Of a stretch of 64,000 nucleotides of DNA, positions 1-7,867 are shown in pieces. Within the stretch, counting starts at the first letter, position 1, and each line of letters begins with the position of its first letter. Below the pieces are notes generated by a model that saw only the letters and a list, made by a program, of their open reading frames with translations, was not told the DNA's origin and made no database searches. The stretch comes from Ornithinimicrobium humiphilum. Its GTDB lineage: Bacteria > Actinomycetota > Actinomycetes > Actinomycetales > Dermatophilaceae. Position numbers and translations under genes: made by a program. The stretch covers positions 124,001-188,000 of the forward strand of contig NZ_VFPU01000003.1 in assembly GCF_006716885.1 (NCBI RefSeq), written 5' to 3'.

Positions 1-1301
1 GTCGGCAGGTTGGCGCTCGCCGCGACCGCGAAGGCCAGGGCCACGAGGAAGGCGATGTTCTGGCCGTAGGCCAGGATCCCGCCGAGGATCGCGACGACAC
101 CGATGATGATCGAGGCCCAGCGGGCGACCTTGACCTCCTCGTCCGGCGTGGCCTGGCCGCGCTTGAAGACGGAGTTGTAGAGGTCGTGGGCGAAGGTGGC
201 CGAGCTGGCGATGGTCAGGCCGGCGACGACCGCGAGGATGGTGGCGAAGGCGATGCCGGAGATGATGCCCAGGAGCAGCGAGCCGCCAAGCTCGTAGGCG
301 AGCAGGGGCGCGGCCGAGTTGGCCTTGCCGGGCGCGGCGTTGATGGCGTCGGGGCCGACGAGCGCCGCGGCGCCGTAGCCGACGACCAGGGTCAGCAGGT
401 AGAAGCCGCCGATGAGCCAGATGGCCCACTCCACCGACTTGCGGGCCTGCTGGGAGGTCGGGACGGTGTAGAAGCGGATGAGCACGTGCGGCAGGCCGGC
501 GGTGCCCAGGACCAGCGCCATCGACAGGCTGACGAAGTCGATCTTGGTGAGGTCGGACAGGCCGTACTTCAGGCCCGGGTCGAGCAGCGCGGCGCCGGCC
601 TCGGGCGAGTTGTCCACCGCGCCCTGGAGCAGCGCGGAAAGGTTGAAGCCGAACTTGCCGAGCACCCAGACGGTGATGATCGCGGTCGCCGCGATGAGTA
701 GCACGGCCTTGATCATCTGCACCCAGGTGGTGCCCTTCATCCCGCCGATGAGGACGTAGCCGATCATCACGGCGCCGACGACGGCGATGACGAGGTACTG
801 CGCCCACAGCGAGTCCAGGCCGAGCAGGAGGGCCACCAGGCCGCCCGCGCCGGCCATCTGGGCCAGCAGGTAGAAGAAGGAGACCACCAGCGAGCTGGTC
901 GCGGCCGCGATGCGGACGGGACGCTGGCGCAGCCGGTAGGAGAGCACGTCGGCGAGCGTGAAGCGGCCGGTGTTGCGCATGAGCTCGGCGGTCAGCAGGA
1001 GCGCGACGAGCCAGGCGACGAGGAAGCCGATCGAGTAGAGGAAGCCGTCGTAGCCCTGCAGCGCGATGGCCCCGGCGATGCCGAGGAAGGACGCGGCCGA
1101 GAGGTAGTCGCCGGCGATGGCCAGGCCGTTCTGACGGCCGGAGAAGGAGGCGCCGCCGGTGTAGTACTGCGCCGCGGTCTTCTTGCCGCCGGCCACCTTG
1201 ATGACGATGGTCAGGGTGGCGATGACGAAGGCCGCGAAGACGCCGATGTTCAGGGCCGGGTTGCCGACCTGCACCGTCGCGGTGGACATGATCAGGCTCA
1301 T
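1..1301 (-). CDS. Cation/acetate symporter, ActP-like (SSS family), 3' end outside window
   Basis: Sodium:solute symporter family permease, probably importing acetate or another short monocarboxylate with a cation. About 433 residues are visible; the family is usually about 530-550, so roughly the last 100 lie beyond the left edge. The visible protein is a series of hydrophobic helices with typical ActP features: YLSAASFLGIAG in an early helix and GTAGLPHVLIRFYT in the middle. The start chosen is the ATG whose complement is at 1299-1301, preceded by GGGAGG about 10 nt upstream; this ATG overlaps the stop of the upstream DUF485 gene (ATGA), so the two are translationally coupled. An in-frame ATG four codons later is possible. 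Substrate is inferred from family and partner only. Confidence 0.85.
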   Translation of the reverse strand, partial: MSLIMSTATVQVGNPALNIGVFAAFVIATLTIVIKVAGGKKTAAQYYTGGASFSGRQNGLAIAGDYLSAASFLGIAGAIALQGYDGFLYSIGFLVAWLVALLLTAELMRNTGRFTLADVLSYRLRQRPVRIAAATSSLVVSFFYLLAQMAGAGGLVALLLGLDSLWAQYLVIAVVGAVMIGYVLIGGMKGTTWVQMIKAVLLIAATAIITVWVLGKFGFNLSALLQGAVDNSPEAGAALLDPGLKYGLSDLTKIDFVSLSMALVLGTAGLPHVLIRFYTVPTSQQARKSVEWAIWLIGGFYLLTLVVGYGAAALVGPDAINAAPGKANSAAPLLAYELGGSLLLGIISGIAFATILAVVAGLTIASSATFAHDLYNSVFKRGQATPDEEVKVARWASIIIGVVAILGGILAYGQNIAFLVALAFAVAASANLP

Positions 1302-1672
1302 CGGCCCGCACCTCCCAGCTGCTCCATGCGTGCCCCGAGGGCCTCGGCACGGGGGTCGAACTCGCGGTTGGCCCACCGCGCGTAGATGAACGTGATCGCG
1401 AAGGTGGTCACGAACTGGAGGAGCCCGAAGACCAGGCCCACGTTGATCACGCCCCAGATCCGCACCGACATGAACCCGGGCGCGAAGACCGCCGCGAGGA
1501 CGTAGGCGAAGTACCAGAGGAGGAAGAAGGCCGTCATCGGGAAGACGAAGGAGCGGAACCTGCGGCGCAGGTCCTGGAACTCGTCGGTGCGCTGCAGCTG
1601 GACGTAGGGGTCCACCGCGGGCTCCTCGGGACCGGCAGCGCCGCCGGCCTCGTCCGGGCGTGTCGTGCTCAC
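1298..1672 (-). CDS. DUF485 small membrane subunit of ActP-type symporter
   Basis: Small inner-membrane protein (124 aa) of the DUF485 family, whose genes normally sit directly before an ActP-type symporter (compare yjcH-actP in E. coli). Two hydrophobic segments are visible, about residues 44-67 and 72-97, after an acidic Pro/Glu-rich N-terminus; the arrangement FRSFVFPMTAFFL...F.YVLLA-like and a charged ARWANREFDP tail is typical. Start is GTG with AAAGGA upstream. Its stop overlaps the start of the symporter gene by four bases. The partner role is family knowledge; function beyond association with the symporter is not established here. Confidence 0.85.
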   Translation of the reverse strand: MSTTRPDEAGGAAGPEEPAVDPYVQLQRTDEFQDLRRRFRSFVFPMTAFFLLWYFAYVLAAVFAPGFMSVRIWGVINVGLVFGLLQFVTTFAITFIYARWANREFDPRAEALGARMEQLGGAGR

Positions 1673-2016
1673 GCGAGGTTCCTTTCACGAGGGGGTCCGG
1701 ACGGCAGGGGTGTGCCGCCGGCTGCGACCACTGTCCGACCCCGTGGCAGGGGGCGGAAGGGGCGTGGGAAGGACCTCCGACGAGAGGGACGGCGCGCGCG
1801 ACGAGTGGTCCGGGAGCCACGACGAGCGGCGGGCGGGCGGTCCGGCGCGACGAGCGGTCGTCGCCGGGGCTCCGGCCGGCGTCGGCGAGGCCGTCGCTGG
1901 GGGGCGGCGCGCATCCTAGGCCCGGACCGCCTTCTCGCGCTATGGGTACTTGTACCCATGGCCGGGGGCCCGGGGCGCTCCTAGCGTTGATCCGTCAACC
2001 ACCCTGGAGGTCCCTC
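1673..2016. other. Divergent intergenic region between the symporter operon and the ScyD/ScyE-like gene
   Basis: This stretch of about 340 bases separates two divergent transcription units. Apart from a perfect dyad at 1942-1959 and the GGAGG ribosome site at 2006-2010, nothing with gene-like character was recognised. Open frames here are GC-driven shadows. It must hold promoters for both directions. Confidence 0.5.
1942..1959. promoter_or_regulatory. Perfect inverted repeat, candidate operator
   Basis: ATGGGTAC and its exact complement GTACCCAT flank a TT spacer, giving an 18-bp site with 8-bp arms. It is far richer in A and T than its surroundings and lies 58 bases before the ScyD/ScyE-like start codon, where an operator could overlap a promoter. 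The binding regulator is unknown. Confidence 0.5.
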
Positions 2017-3198
2017 ATGCCCACCACGCGCACGCGTTCCCTGCTGGCCCTCGCCCTGGCCGGGCTGATCACCGCCACCGCCCTCCCGGGGGCCGTCGCC
2101 GGGGAGGGGAAGGGCACGGGGAAGGGCAGGGGCCGCGACGACGGTGGTGGAACCGTGACGGTCGTCGCCTCCGGGCTCGACAGCCCCCGCCACCTGACGG
2201 TGACCTCGCGCGGCGACGTCTACGTCGCCGAGTCCGGCACGGGCGGGGACGACTGCGTGCTCGGCGTGGCCCCGGGCGCGCCCGACCCCGTGCCGGTGTG
2301 CGCCGGCCCGTCGGGGGCGGTGACCAAGATCGGCCGCGACGGCGGGCAGGGTCGTGTCGTCACCGGCCTGCCGTCCCTGGCGGTCGGCGCCGAGGCCTCG
2401 GGCCCCTACGACGTCGAGGTCACCGGGTCGAGCAAGCTCGTGGTCACCTTCGGCCTGGGCAACCCGCCCGCGACCCGCGACGCTCTCGTGGCCGAGCACG
2501 GGCGGGACTACCGCCGGCTGGCGACCGTGCAGGAGATCCGGCTGCGCGGGAAGGGCGCGCCCCGGTTCGAGACCGAGGCCGACCTCGCCCGGCACGAGAC
2601 CCGGCGCAACCCCGACGGCGGCCTGCTCGACACCAACTCCGTCTCCCTCGCACGCGACCGCGGGGGCTGGCTGGTCGCCGACGCGGGCGCCAACGCGGTG
2701 CTGCGCGTCGACGACGACCGGGTGCGCACCCTCGCGGTGCTGGCCGGCGGCACCACGGAGTTCCCGCCCGGGTCGGGCAACCCGTTCCCCTTCCAGCCGG
2801 TGCCGACCTCGGCCGTGCGCGGGCCGGACGGCGCGGTCTACGTCAGCCAGCTCACCGGCTTCCCCTTCCCGCAGGGCGGGGCGGCGATCTGGCGGATCGG
2901 GCGCGACGGCACCCCGCGGGTGTGGGCCAGCGGGCTCACCAACGTCACCGACCTCGCCTTCGACGCGAAGGGTGCCCTCTACGCCGTGCAGATCTCCGAC
3001 GTCGGCCTGGCCGCCGAGACCGGGCTGCCCTCCGGCTCGCTGGTCAAGGTGAGGCGTGGCTCCTCCACCCACACGACCGTCCTGGACGACCTGCCCGCCC
3101 CCTTCGGGGTGGCCCTGTCCAAGGACGCCGCCTACGTCACGACCTGCGCGGTGTGCGCGGGCGGCGGCACGGTCGTGAGGGTCGGCCTCGGCCGCTGA
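2017..3198 (+). CDS. Secreted ScyD/ScyE-like beta-propeller protein
   Basis: Exported protein of 393 aa. The start ATG at 2017 follows GGAGG by six bases; longer upstream frames lack a ribosome site. Residues 1-28 form a Sec signal peptide (basic MPTTRTRS, hydrophobic core LLALALAGLITATAL, cleavage near AVAGE), followed by a Gly/Lys-rich linker. The rest has repeated strands of the NHL/SMP-30 propeller type, with recurring G-DVYVAE, GAVYVSQ and GALYAVQ motifs. It resembles the ScyD/ScyE family, named after cyanobacterial scytonemin-cluster proteins but common in actinobacteria as exported proteins of unknown substrate. Two Cys pairs near residues 75-95 and in the C-terminal TTCAVCAGG suggest disulfides. 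A function in scytonemin metabolism should not be assumed. Confidence 0.75.
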   Translation: MPTTRTRSLLALALAGLITATALPGAVAGEGKGTGKGRGRDDGGGTVTVVASGLDSPRHLTVTSRGDVYVAESGTGGDDCVLGVAPGAPDPVPVCAGPSGAVTKIGRDGGQGRVVTGLPSLAVGAEASGPYDVEVTGSSKLVVTFGLGNPPATRDALVAEHGRDYRRLATVQEIRLRGKGAPRFETEADLARHETRRNPDGGLLDTNSVSLARDRGGWLVADAGANAVLRVDDDRVRTLAVLAGGTTEFPPGSGNPFPFQPVPTSAVRGPDGAVYVSQLTGFPFPQGGAAIWRIGRDGTPRVWASGLTNVTDLAFDAKGALYAVQISDVGLAAETGLPSGSLVKVRRGSSTHTTVLDDLPAPFGVALSKDAAYVTTCAVCAGGGTVVRVGLGR

Positions 3199-3255
3199 CC
3201 CTCGACCCCGTCCGGCCGCCGGCCTGCGAACGGCGGCCGGGCGGCCCGCGGGTGG

Positions 3256-3825
3256 CTACTCCGGGAAGCTGTCGGCGATCTGCTGCAGGCGTGCCCGGTA
3301 GTCGGCCCACCAGCGCGCGTCGTCGCTCGGCATGTTGTCGTTGCCGGGCTGCAGGCCGACGGCGCCGTCGAGCTCCTCGCGCAGGATGTCGGCGTGGCCG
3401 GCGTGCCGGGACAGGTCGCCGATGACGTGGACCAGGATGTGGCCCAGGGTCGTCTCCTGCCGGCCCCACCACGGCACCCGGCCGGGCGCGTCGAGAGGGA
3501 GCTCGCGGATGGTGGCGTCGGCGTGCGCCTGCACCCGGGTGTAGAGGTCGATCACGTCCAGCGTCGACTCCTCGGCCGGCACCCAGAAGTCGGAGTTGTC
3601 CTCGGCGTCCATGTCCCAGCCCAGCTCGAACGGCAGCGGCCGGCCGAAGACGAGCCCGAAGTATTCCGCCTCCACCCCCGTGGCGTGCCGGACCAGCCCC
3701 AGCAGGTTGGTGCCCGTCGAGGTCATGGGCGTGCGCACCTGGCGCTCGCTCAGCCCCTCGAGCTTCCAGATGAGGGCGTCGCTCTCGATCCGCAGGTAGC
3801 GGTGCAGGGTGTCCTTGAGCTCCAT
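3256..3825 (-). CDS. DinB family protein (metal-dependent four-helix bundle)
   Basis: Cytoplasmic protein of 189 aa with the DinB/YfiT-like four-helix fold, a superfamily including thiol transferases and many proteins of unknown role. His residues suitable for a metal site occur at LVRHATGVE (residues 45-53) and in HVIGDLSRHAGHAD (about 137-150), the usual His triad pattern. Start ATG is supported by a leaderless arrangement: a TAGCGT hexamer (complement at 3832-3837) exactly six bases before the ATG. It is followed at a short distance by an independent symporter operon on the same strand. Substrate unknown. Confidence 0.75.
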   Translation of the reverse strand: MELKDTLHRYLRIESDALIWKLEGLSERQVRTPMTSTGTNLLGLVRHATGVEAEYFGLVFGRPLPFELGWDMDAEDNSDFWVPAEESTLDVIDLYTRVQAHADATIRELPLDAPGRVPWWGRQETTLGHILVHVIGDLSRHAGHADILREELDGAVGLQPGNDNMPSDDARWWADYRARLQQIADSFPE

Positions 3826-3834
3826 ACCCCCACG

Positions 3835-5352
3835 CTAACGAGAGGTGATCTCCTCCGGGGTGTGCAGGCGCACCAGGGTGCGCGTCGCGCTCCGGGGTAT
3901 GCCGTGGGGCGTGGCGAGCGAGACCGTCACCGCCGTGAGGAGGGCGGCCGGCACGGTCCAGGCCGCCGGGTGCGCGAGCAGCGCGGCGGCCCAACCGGTG
4001 CTGCCGGGCACGAGGGCGACGCTGGCCACGAGGGCGCCGATGGCGAGCACCGCCCCGGTGACCAGGCCGGCCGTCGCGCCCTGGACCGAGAGCCGCGGCC
4101 ACCACACGCCGAGCGCCAGGAGCGGGAAGAAGGTCGAGGCGGCGATGACGAAGGCCAGGGTGACGAAGGCCGCGAGCGGCACCTCGGGGAAGAACCGGCT
4201 GACGGCATACGGGACGACGACGGCGACGACCGCGGCCAGCCGGAAGCCGGTGACCTCAGAGTGGTCCCCGGAGGTGGCCCGGCTGAGCAGCGGGCGCAGC
4301 ACGTCCTGGTTGAGCACGCCCGTGACGGCGACGGCGAGCCCGGAGGACGTCGAGAGGAAGGCGGCGAAGGCGCCCCCGGCGAGCGCCGCGGTGAGCACGT
4401 CCGAGCCCAGCCCGGGCAGCACCTCGGCGGGGAGCCGCAGCACGACGGTGTCGACCCTGGCGTCGTCGACCAGCTCGGGCAGGTAGGCCCGGCCGAGCAC
4501 GCCGTAGACGATCGTGAAGATGTAGAAGAGCCCCAGCAGACCGAGGACGTGCACGGTCGTGCGGCGGGCGGCGGTGCCGTCGGGGTTGGTGTAGTAGCGG
4601 ACCACGACGTGGGGCAGGCCGGTCGTGCCCAGCGCCAGGCCGACGACGAGCGAGAGCGTGCGGTAGAGGTGGTGCTCCTCGGGCGCCCGGCCGGTGAACG
4701 GCTGCGTCCAGCCCTGCCCCACCTCCGGCGCGGGGCCCTGGGTGACCCACCAGACGGCGAGGATCGCGCCGGCGGGGATCGCGAGCGCGCTGAGCTTGAG
4801 CCAGTACTGCACCGCCTGGACCAGGGTGATCGAGCGCATGCCGCCGGCGGCGACCGCGAGCACGACGACGAGCAGGACGACGAAGGCCCCGACCCACAGC
4901 GGTGCGCCCGTGACCAGCCGCAGCGTGAAGCCCGCGCCCTGGAACTGCGGGATGAGGTAGAGCCAGCCGATGACCACGGCGAGCACCGAGCACAGATGCC
5001 GCACCCCCCGGGACTCCAGCCGGGCCTCGGCGAAGTCGGGCAACGTGTAGGCGCCCGAGCGACGCAGCGGCGCGGCCACGAGGACGAGCAGCACGAGGTA
5101 GCCGACGGTGTAGCCGATGGGGTACCAGAGCGCGTCGACGCCCGAGTCGTAGATGAGGCCCGCCACCCCGAGGAAGCTCGCGGCGGACAGGTACTCCCCG
5201 CCGATGGCCGCGGCGTTGCGCCCGGGCGAGACGACCCGGCCCGCGACGTAGAAGTCGCTGGTGCGCCGGGCCCAGCGCAGGGCGAAGACGCTCAGCCCGA
5301 GCGTGATCGCGCAGACGACCGCGATCGTGCCGACCGAGAGCGGGCCCGCCAC
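3835..5352 (-). CDS. Sodium:solute symporter, cation/acetate symporter-like
   Basis: Integral membrane permease of 505 aa, full length for the SSS family, with about 13 hydrophobic helices. Diagnostic segments are GGEYLSAASFLGVAGL near residue 51-66 and LGTTGLPHVVVRYYT around residue 243-257, like ActP-type monocarboxylate transporters. GTG start only four bases after the stop of the small membrane gene 5357-5737, so it is the last gene of a four-gene unit: histidine kinase, LytTR regulator, small subunit, symporter. That order suggests the two-component system controls its expression, as LytS/LytTR pairs do for pyruvate transporters in enterobacteria. Substrate is inferred to be a short carboxylate. 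Confidence 0.85.
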   Translation of the reverse strand: MAGPLSVGTIAVVCAITLGLSVFALRWARRTSDFYVAGRVVSPGRNAAAIGGEYLSAASFLGVAGLIYDSGVDALWYPIGYTVGYLVLLVLVAAPLRRSGAYTLPDFAEARLESRGVRHLCSVLAVVIGWLYLIPQFQGAGFTLRLVTGAPLWVGAFVVLLVVVLAVAAGGMRSITLVQAVQYWLKLSALAIPAGAILAVWWVTQGPAPEVGQGWTQPFTGRAPEEHHLYRTLSLVVGLALGTTGLPHVVVRYYTNPDGTAARRTTVHVLGLLGLFYIFTIVYGVLGRAYLPELVDDARVDTVVLRLPAEVLPGLGSDVLTAALAGGAFAAFLSTSSGLAVAVTGVLNQDVLRPLLSRATSGDHSEVTGFRLAAVVAVVVPYAVSRFFPEVPLAAFVTLAFVIAASTFFPLLALGVWWPRLSVQGATAGLVTGAVLAIGALVASVALVPGSTGWAAALLAHPAAWTVPAALLTAVTVSLATPHGIPRSATRTLVRLHTPEEITSR

Positions 5353-5356
5353 CGGG

Positions 5357-5737
5357 TCAGCGCTCCTGGCCGACGATGTCGGCGAACCGGCGCTCGGTGC
5401 GCTCGGCCTGGCGGGAGTAGACCGCGGCGGCAGCCATCATCGCGGGGTAGAGCAGCACCCCGAGGACGACCCACGGGAAGGGCAGCGGGCCGACGTGCCA
5501 CTCGCGGGTGACCGGCAGGACGGCGAAGAGGAGCGGCAGCCCGAGCAGGGTGACCGCGACCAGCCCGAGCACCGCCAGCGCCAGGCGCAGCTGGGCCCGC
5601 AGCAGGCCGTCCAGGTAGAGCTCGCCGATGCCGGTCTGCTCGACGAGCGCGCTGCGGGCCGTGCGGCGCCGCGGCGTGCTCGCGCCACGGCGGGAGGAGG
5701 TGACTCTCACCCGCTGCGGCTGCGACGACGTCGGCAC
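5357..5737 (-). CDS. DUF485-like small membrane protein, symporter partner
   Basis: Protein of 126 aa with a very basic N-terminus (about residues 10-30, many Arg) and two hydrophobic segments near residues 50-75 and 84-106, the layout of small subunits paired with ActP-like symporters. Its sequence is divergent from the DUF485 protein at 1298-1672, so family membership is inferred mainly from size, topology and position directly before a symporter gene. It begins with GTG four bases after the stop of the LytTR regulator gene and ends four bases before the symporter start, so it belongs to one operon with them. Confidence 0.65.
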   Translation of the reverse strand: MPTSSQPQRVRVTSSRRGASTPRRRTARSALVEQTGIGELYLDGLLRAQLRLALAVLGLVAVTLLGLPLLFAVLPVTREWHVGPLPFPWVVLGVLLYPAMMAAAAVYSRQAERTERRFADIVGQER

Positions 5738-5741
5738 CGCG

Positions 5742-6530
5742 TCAGGCCCCCAGGACCCGCTCGCGGACCTCGCGCACGTGGCGGCGCGCGACCGGCAGCT
5801 CGGTGCCGTCGGGGGCGAGCACGAGGCTGAGCTTGCCGTGGCTCTGGCGCACCTCGGCGACGTGGGCCAGGCTCACGAGGGTCGAGCGGTGGATGCGGAC
5901 GAAGCCGGCGCGCGCCCAGCGCTCCTCGAGCGTGGCCATCGGGGTGCGCAGCAGGTGCGAGCCGGTGGCGGTGAAGAGCCGCACGTAGTCGCCCTGGGCC
6001 TGCACGTAGCGGATCGCGGAGCGCTGCACGAAGCGCGTGACGCCCCCGAGCTCGACCGCGATCCGCTCGTCCTGCACCCGCGGCGCGGGGGCGACGGGGG
6101 GCTGCGGGTCGACCTGCGGCCGGGCGGGGCCCGCCGCTCCCCCGGTCCGCGCGGCGGGGTCGTCGGCCCGTTGCCGCCCGGCGACGACGCGGTCGACGGC
6201 CTGGGCCAGCCGGGCGGCGGAGACGGGCTTCATGACGTAGTCGGTGGCGTGGACCGCGAAGGCGTCGACCGCGTGCTCGTCGTGGGCGGTGACGAAGACG
6301 ATCTGGGGGCGGTCGGCGAACCGGGCGATGACCCGGGCGAGCTCCATGCCGTCCAGCCCCGGCATGGAGATGTCGGAGAAGACGACGTCCACCGGGCCCG
6401 CCTCGAGCGCCCGCAGGGCGTCGGTCCCCGAGGCCGCGGGCACCACGGCGGAGAACCGGCCGTCCTGCTCGAGCAGGTAGGTCAGCTCGGAGAGGGCGGG
6501 TGGTTCGTCGTCGACGACGAGTGCACGCAT
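5742..6530 (-). CDS. LytTR-family response regulator
   Basis: Transcriptional regulator of 262 aa. The receiver domain (1-115) keeps all key residues: D7, D8, phosphoacceptor D53 in FSDISMPG, T81 and K101 (YVMKP). A Pro/Ala linker (about 120-152) joins it to a LytTR DNA-binding domain (about 155-258) with the characteristic FVRIHRSTLVSLAHV segment. It follows its cognate kinase by 33 bases. A TACGAT hexamer (complement 6537-6542) lies exactly six bases before the ATG, so it may also have its own leaderless promoter inside the operon. It likely activates the downstream symporter genes and perhaps the related operon at the left edge; the targets are inference. Confidence 0.9.
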   Translation of the reverse strand: MRALVVDDEPPALSELTYLLEQDGRFSAVVPAASGTDALRALEAGPVDVVFSDISMPGLDGMELARVIARFADRPQIVFVTAHDEHAVDAFAVHATDYVMKPVSAARLAQAVDRVVAGRQRADDPAARTGGAAGPARPQVDPQPPVAPAPRVQDERIAVELGGVTRFVQRSAIRYVQAQGDYVRLFTATGSHLLRTPMATLEERWARAGFVRIHRSTLVSLAHVAEVRQSHGKLSLVLAPDGTELPVARRHVREVRERVLGA

Positions 6531-6563
6531 GCCGCCATCGTAGGGGCCGGGAGGCGACCGGTC

Positions 6564-7763
6564 TCAGGGCGACGCGTGGACGCCGGGGGCGTACTTCGGC
6601 ACGCGGAAGCCGACCTTGGTGCCCATGCCGGGAGCCGTCTCCACGACGAGGCCGTGGTCGTCGCCGTAGACGCGGCGCAGGCGGGCGTCGACGTTGCCCA
6701 GCCCGACCGAGTCGCCCGCGGAGTCGTCGCCGTCCAGCGCGCGACGCACGTCCTCGGGGTCGGAGCCCGCGCCGTCGTCCTCGACGCTGATCTCCGCGAG
6801 GTCGCCCAGGTCGGTGGCGGTGATCGTCACCGTGCCGGTGCCGACCTTGTCGGCGAGGCCGTGGCGCACGGCGTTCTCCACGAGCGGCTGGACCGAGAGG
6901 TAGGGCACGGCGACGGTGAGCACCTCGGGAGCGACGAGCAGGTGGACCTGCAGCCGCTCCCCGAAGCGGGCCTGCTCGAGGACGAGATAGCGCTCGACGT
7001 TGCGCAGCTCGTCCGAGAGCGGGGTGAAGGTGCCTCCGCGGCGCAGCGCGTAGCGGGTGAAGTCGGCGAACTCCAGCAGCAGCTCGCGCGCGCGGTCGGG
7101 GTCGGTCCTCACGAAGCTGGCGATCGCGCCGAGGGAGTTGTAGATGAAGTGCGGGCTGATCTGGGCGCGCAGGCTGCGCAGCTCGGCCTCCATGGCGCGG
7201 GTGCGCTCGCGGTCGAGCTCGCCGAGCTCGAGCTGGCCGCTGACCCAGGTCGCGACCTGCTCGGTGGCCCGGGCCAGGCCGGCGGAGGGGCGGTCGGAGT
7301 AGGCCGCGAGGGTGCCGATGACGCGGTCCTCGACGACGATCGGCGCGACCACGCCCGCCCGCACGTCGCACTCGGGTCGGTCGCACGGCAGGTCGTCGCG
7401 GCGCAGCACGGCGACGTCGCCGCTGGTCAGCACCCGCTCGGCGTGCCCGAAGGCAGAGGCGCCGTGGTGGTCGCCGTGCCCGGTCCACACCAGGACGCCC
7501 TGGGTGTCGCAGATGGCCAGGGCCGAGCCGCCGAGCATGAGCCGCAGGTGCCGGGCGGCCTTGGTGGCGTTCTCCTCGGTGAGCCCGTTGCGCAGGTAGC
7601 GCCCGGCCTGGGCACCGGTCCGCAGCGCCTCGTAGGTGATGCGGTCGGCCTCCGAGAGGAACCCCCTGGCCATCCGCCGGCGCCGGATCCAGAGCAGCCC
7701 CTGCAGCAGGAGGAAGACGACGGCGACGAGCACCGCCGTGGGGAGGTGGAAGCCGTCCTGCAT
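6564..7763 (-). CDS. LytS-type sensor histidine kinase with GAF domain
   Basis: Membrane-anchored kinase of 399 aa: one N-terminal helix (residues 8-26) followed by Arg residues, a GAF-like sensor domain (about 45-175), a His_kinase dimerisation segment with phosphoacceptor H205 in QISPHFIYNS, and an HATPase domain with N-box QPLVENAVRHG (N297) and G-boxes DDGAGSD and GLGNVDARL. The GAF region contains a C127-x4-C132 pair (LPCDRPEC), unusual enough to suggest a redox or metal role. The start ATG is leaderless: TAGGTT (complement 7770-7775) lies six bases upstream. Together with the downstream LytTR regulator it resembles carboxylate-sensing pairs of the BtsSR/YpdAB type; the ligand is unknown. 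Confidence 0.9.
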   Translation of the reverse strand: MQDGFHLPTAVLVAVVFLLLQGLLWIRRRRMARGFLSEADRITYEALRTGAQAGRYLRNGLTEENATKAARHLRLMLGGSALAICDTQGVLVWTGHGDHHGASAFGHAERVLTSGDVAVLRRDDLPCDRPECDVRAGVVAPIVVEDRVIGTLAAYSDRPSAGLARATEQVATWVSGQLELGELDRERTRAMEAELRSLRAQISPHFIYNSLGAIASFVRTDPDRARELLLEFADFTRYALRRGGTFTPLSDELRNVERYLVLEQARFGERLQVHLLVAPEVLTVAVPYLSVQPLVENAVRHGLADKVGTGTVTITATDLGDLAEISVEDDGAGSDPEDVRRALDGDDSAGDSVGLGNVDARLRRVYGDDHGLVVETAPGMGTKVGFRVPKYAPGVHASP

Positions 7764-7812
7764 GCCGACAACCTACCCAGGTGGCGCGCCGCGCGGCGGG
7801 CCCGGAACGCGA

Positions 7813-7848
7813 CGGACGAGGTGGTCGCCGCGGCGACCACCTCGTCCG
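7813..7848. terminator. 36-bp perfect palindrome, factor-independent terminator-like hairpin
   Basis: An 18-base arm and its exact complement meet with no spacer, starting CGGACGAGG and ending CCTCGTCCG. It sits just after the stop of the efflux pump gene (minus strand) and before the kinase promoter, so it would end efflux transcription. There is no T tract, as is common in actinobacteria. A run of ten G follows at 7851-7860. Confidence 0.75.
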
Positions 7849-7867
7849 GGCGGGGGGGGGTATGCCG

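Noticed and set aside
7851..7860. Ten-G run as a phase-variable coding tract
   Set aside because: It lies between the efflux gene stop and a terminator, outside any coding sequence, so changes in length would not alter a protein.
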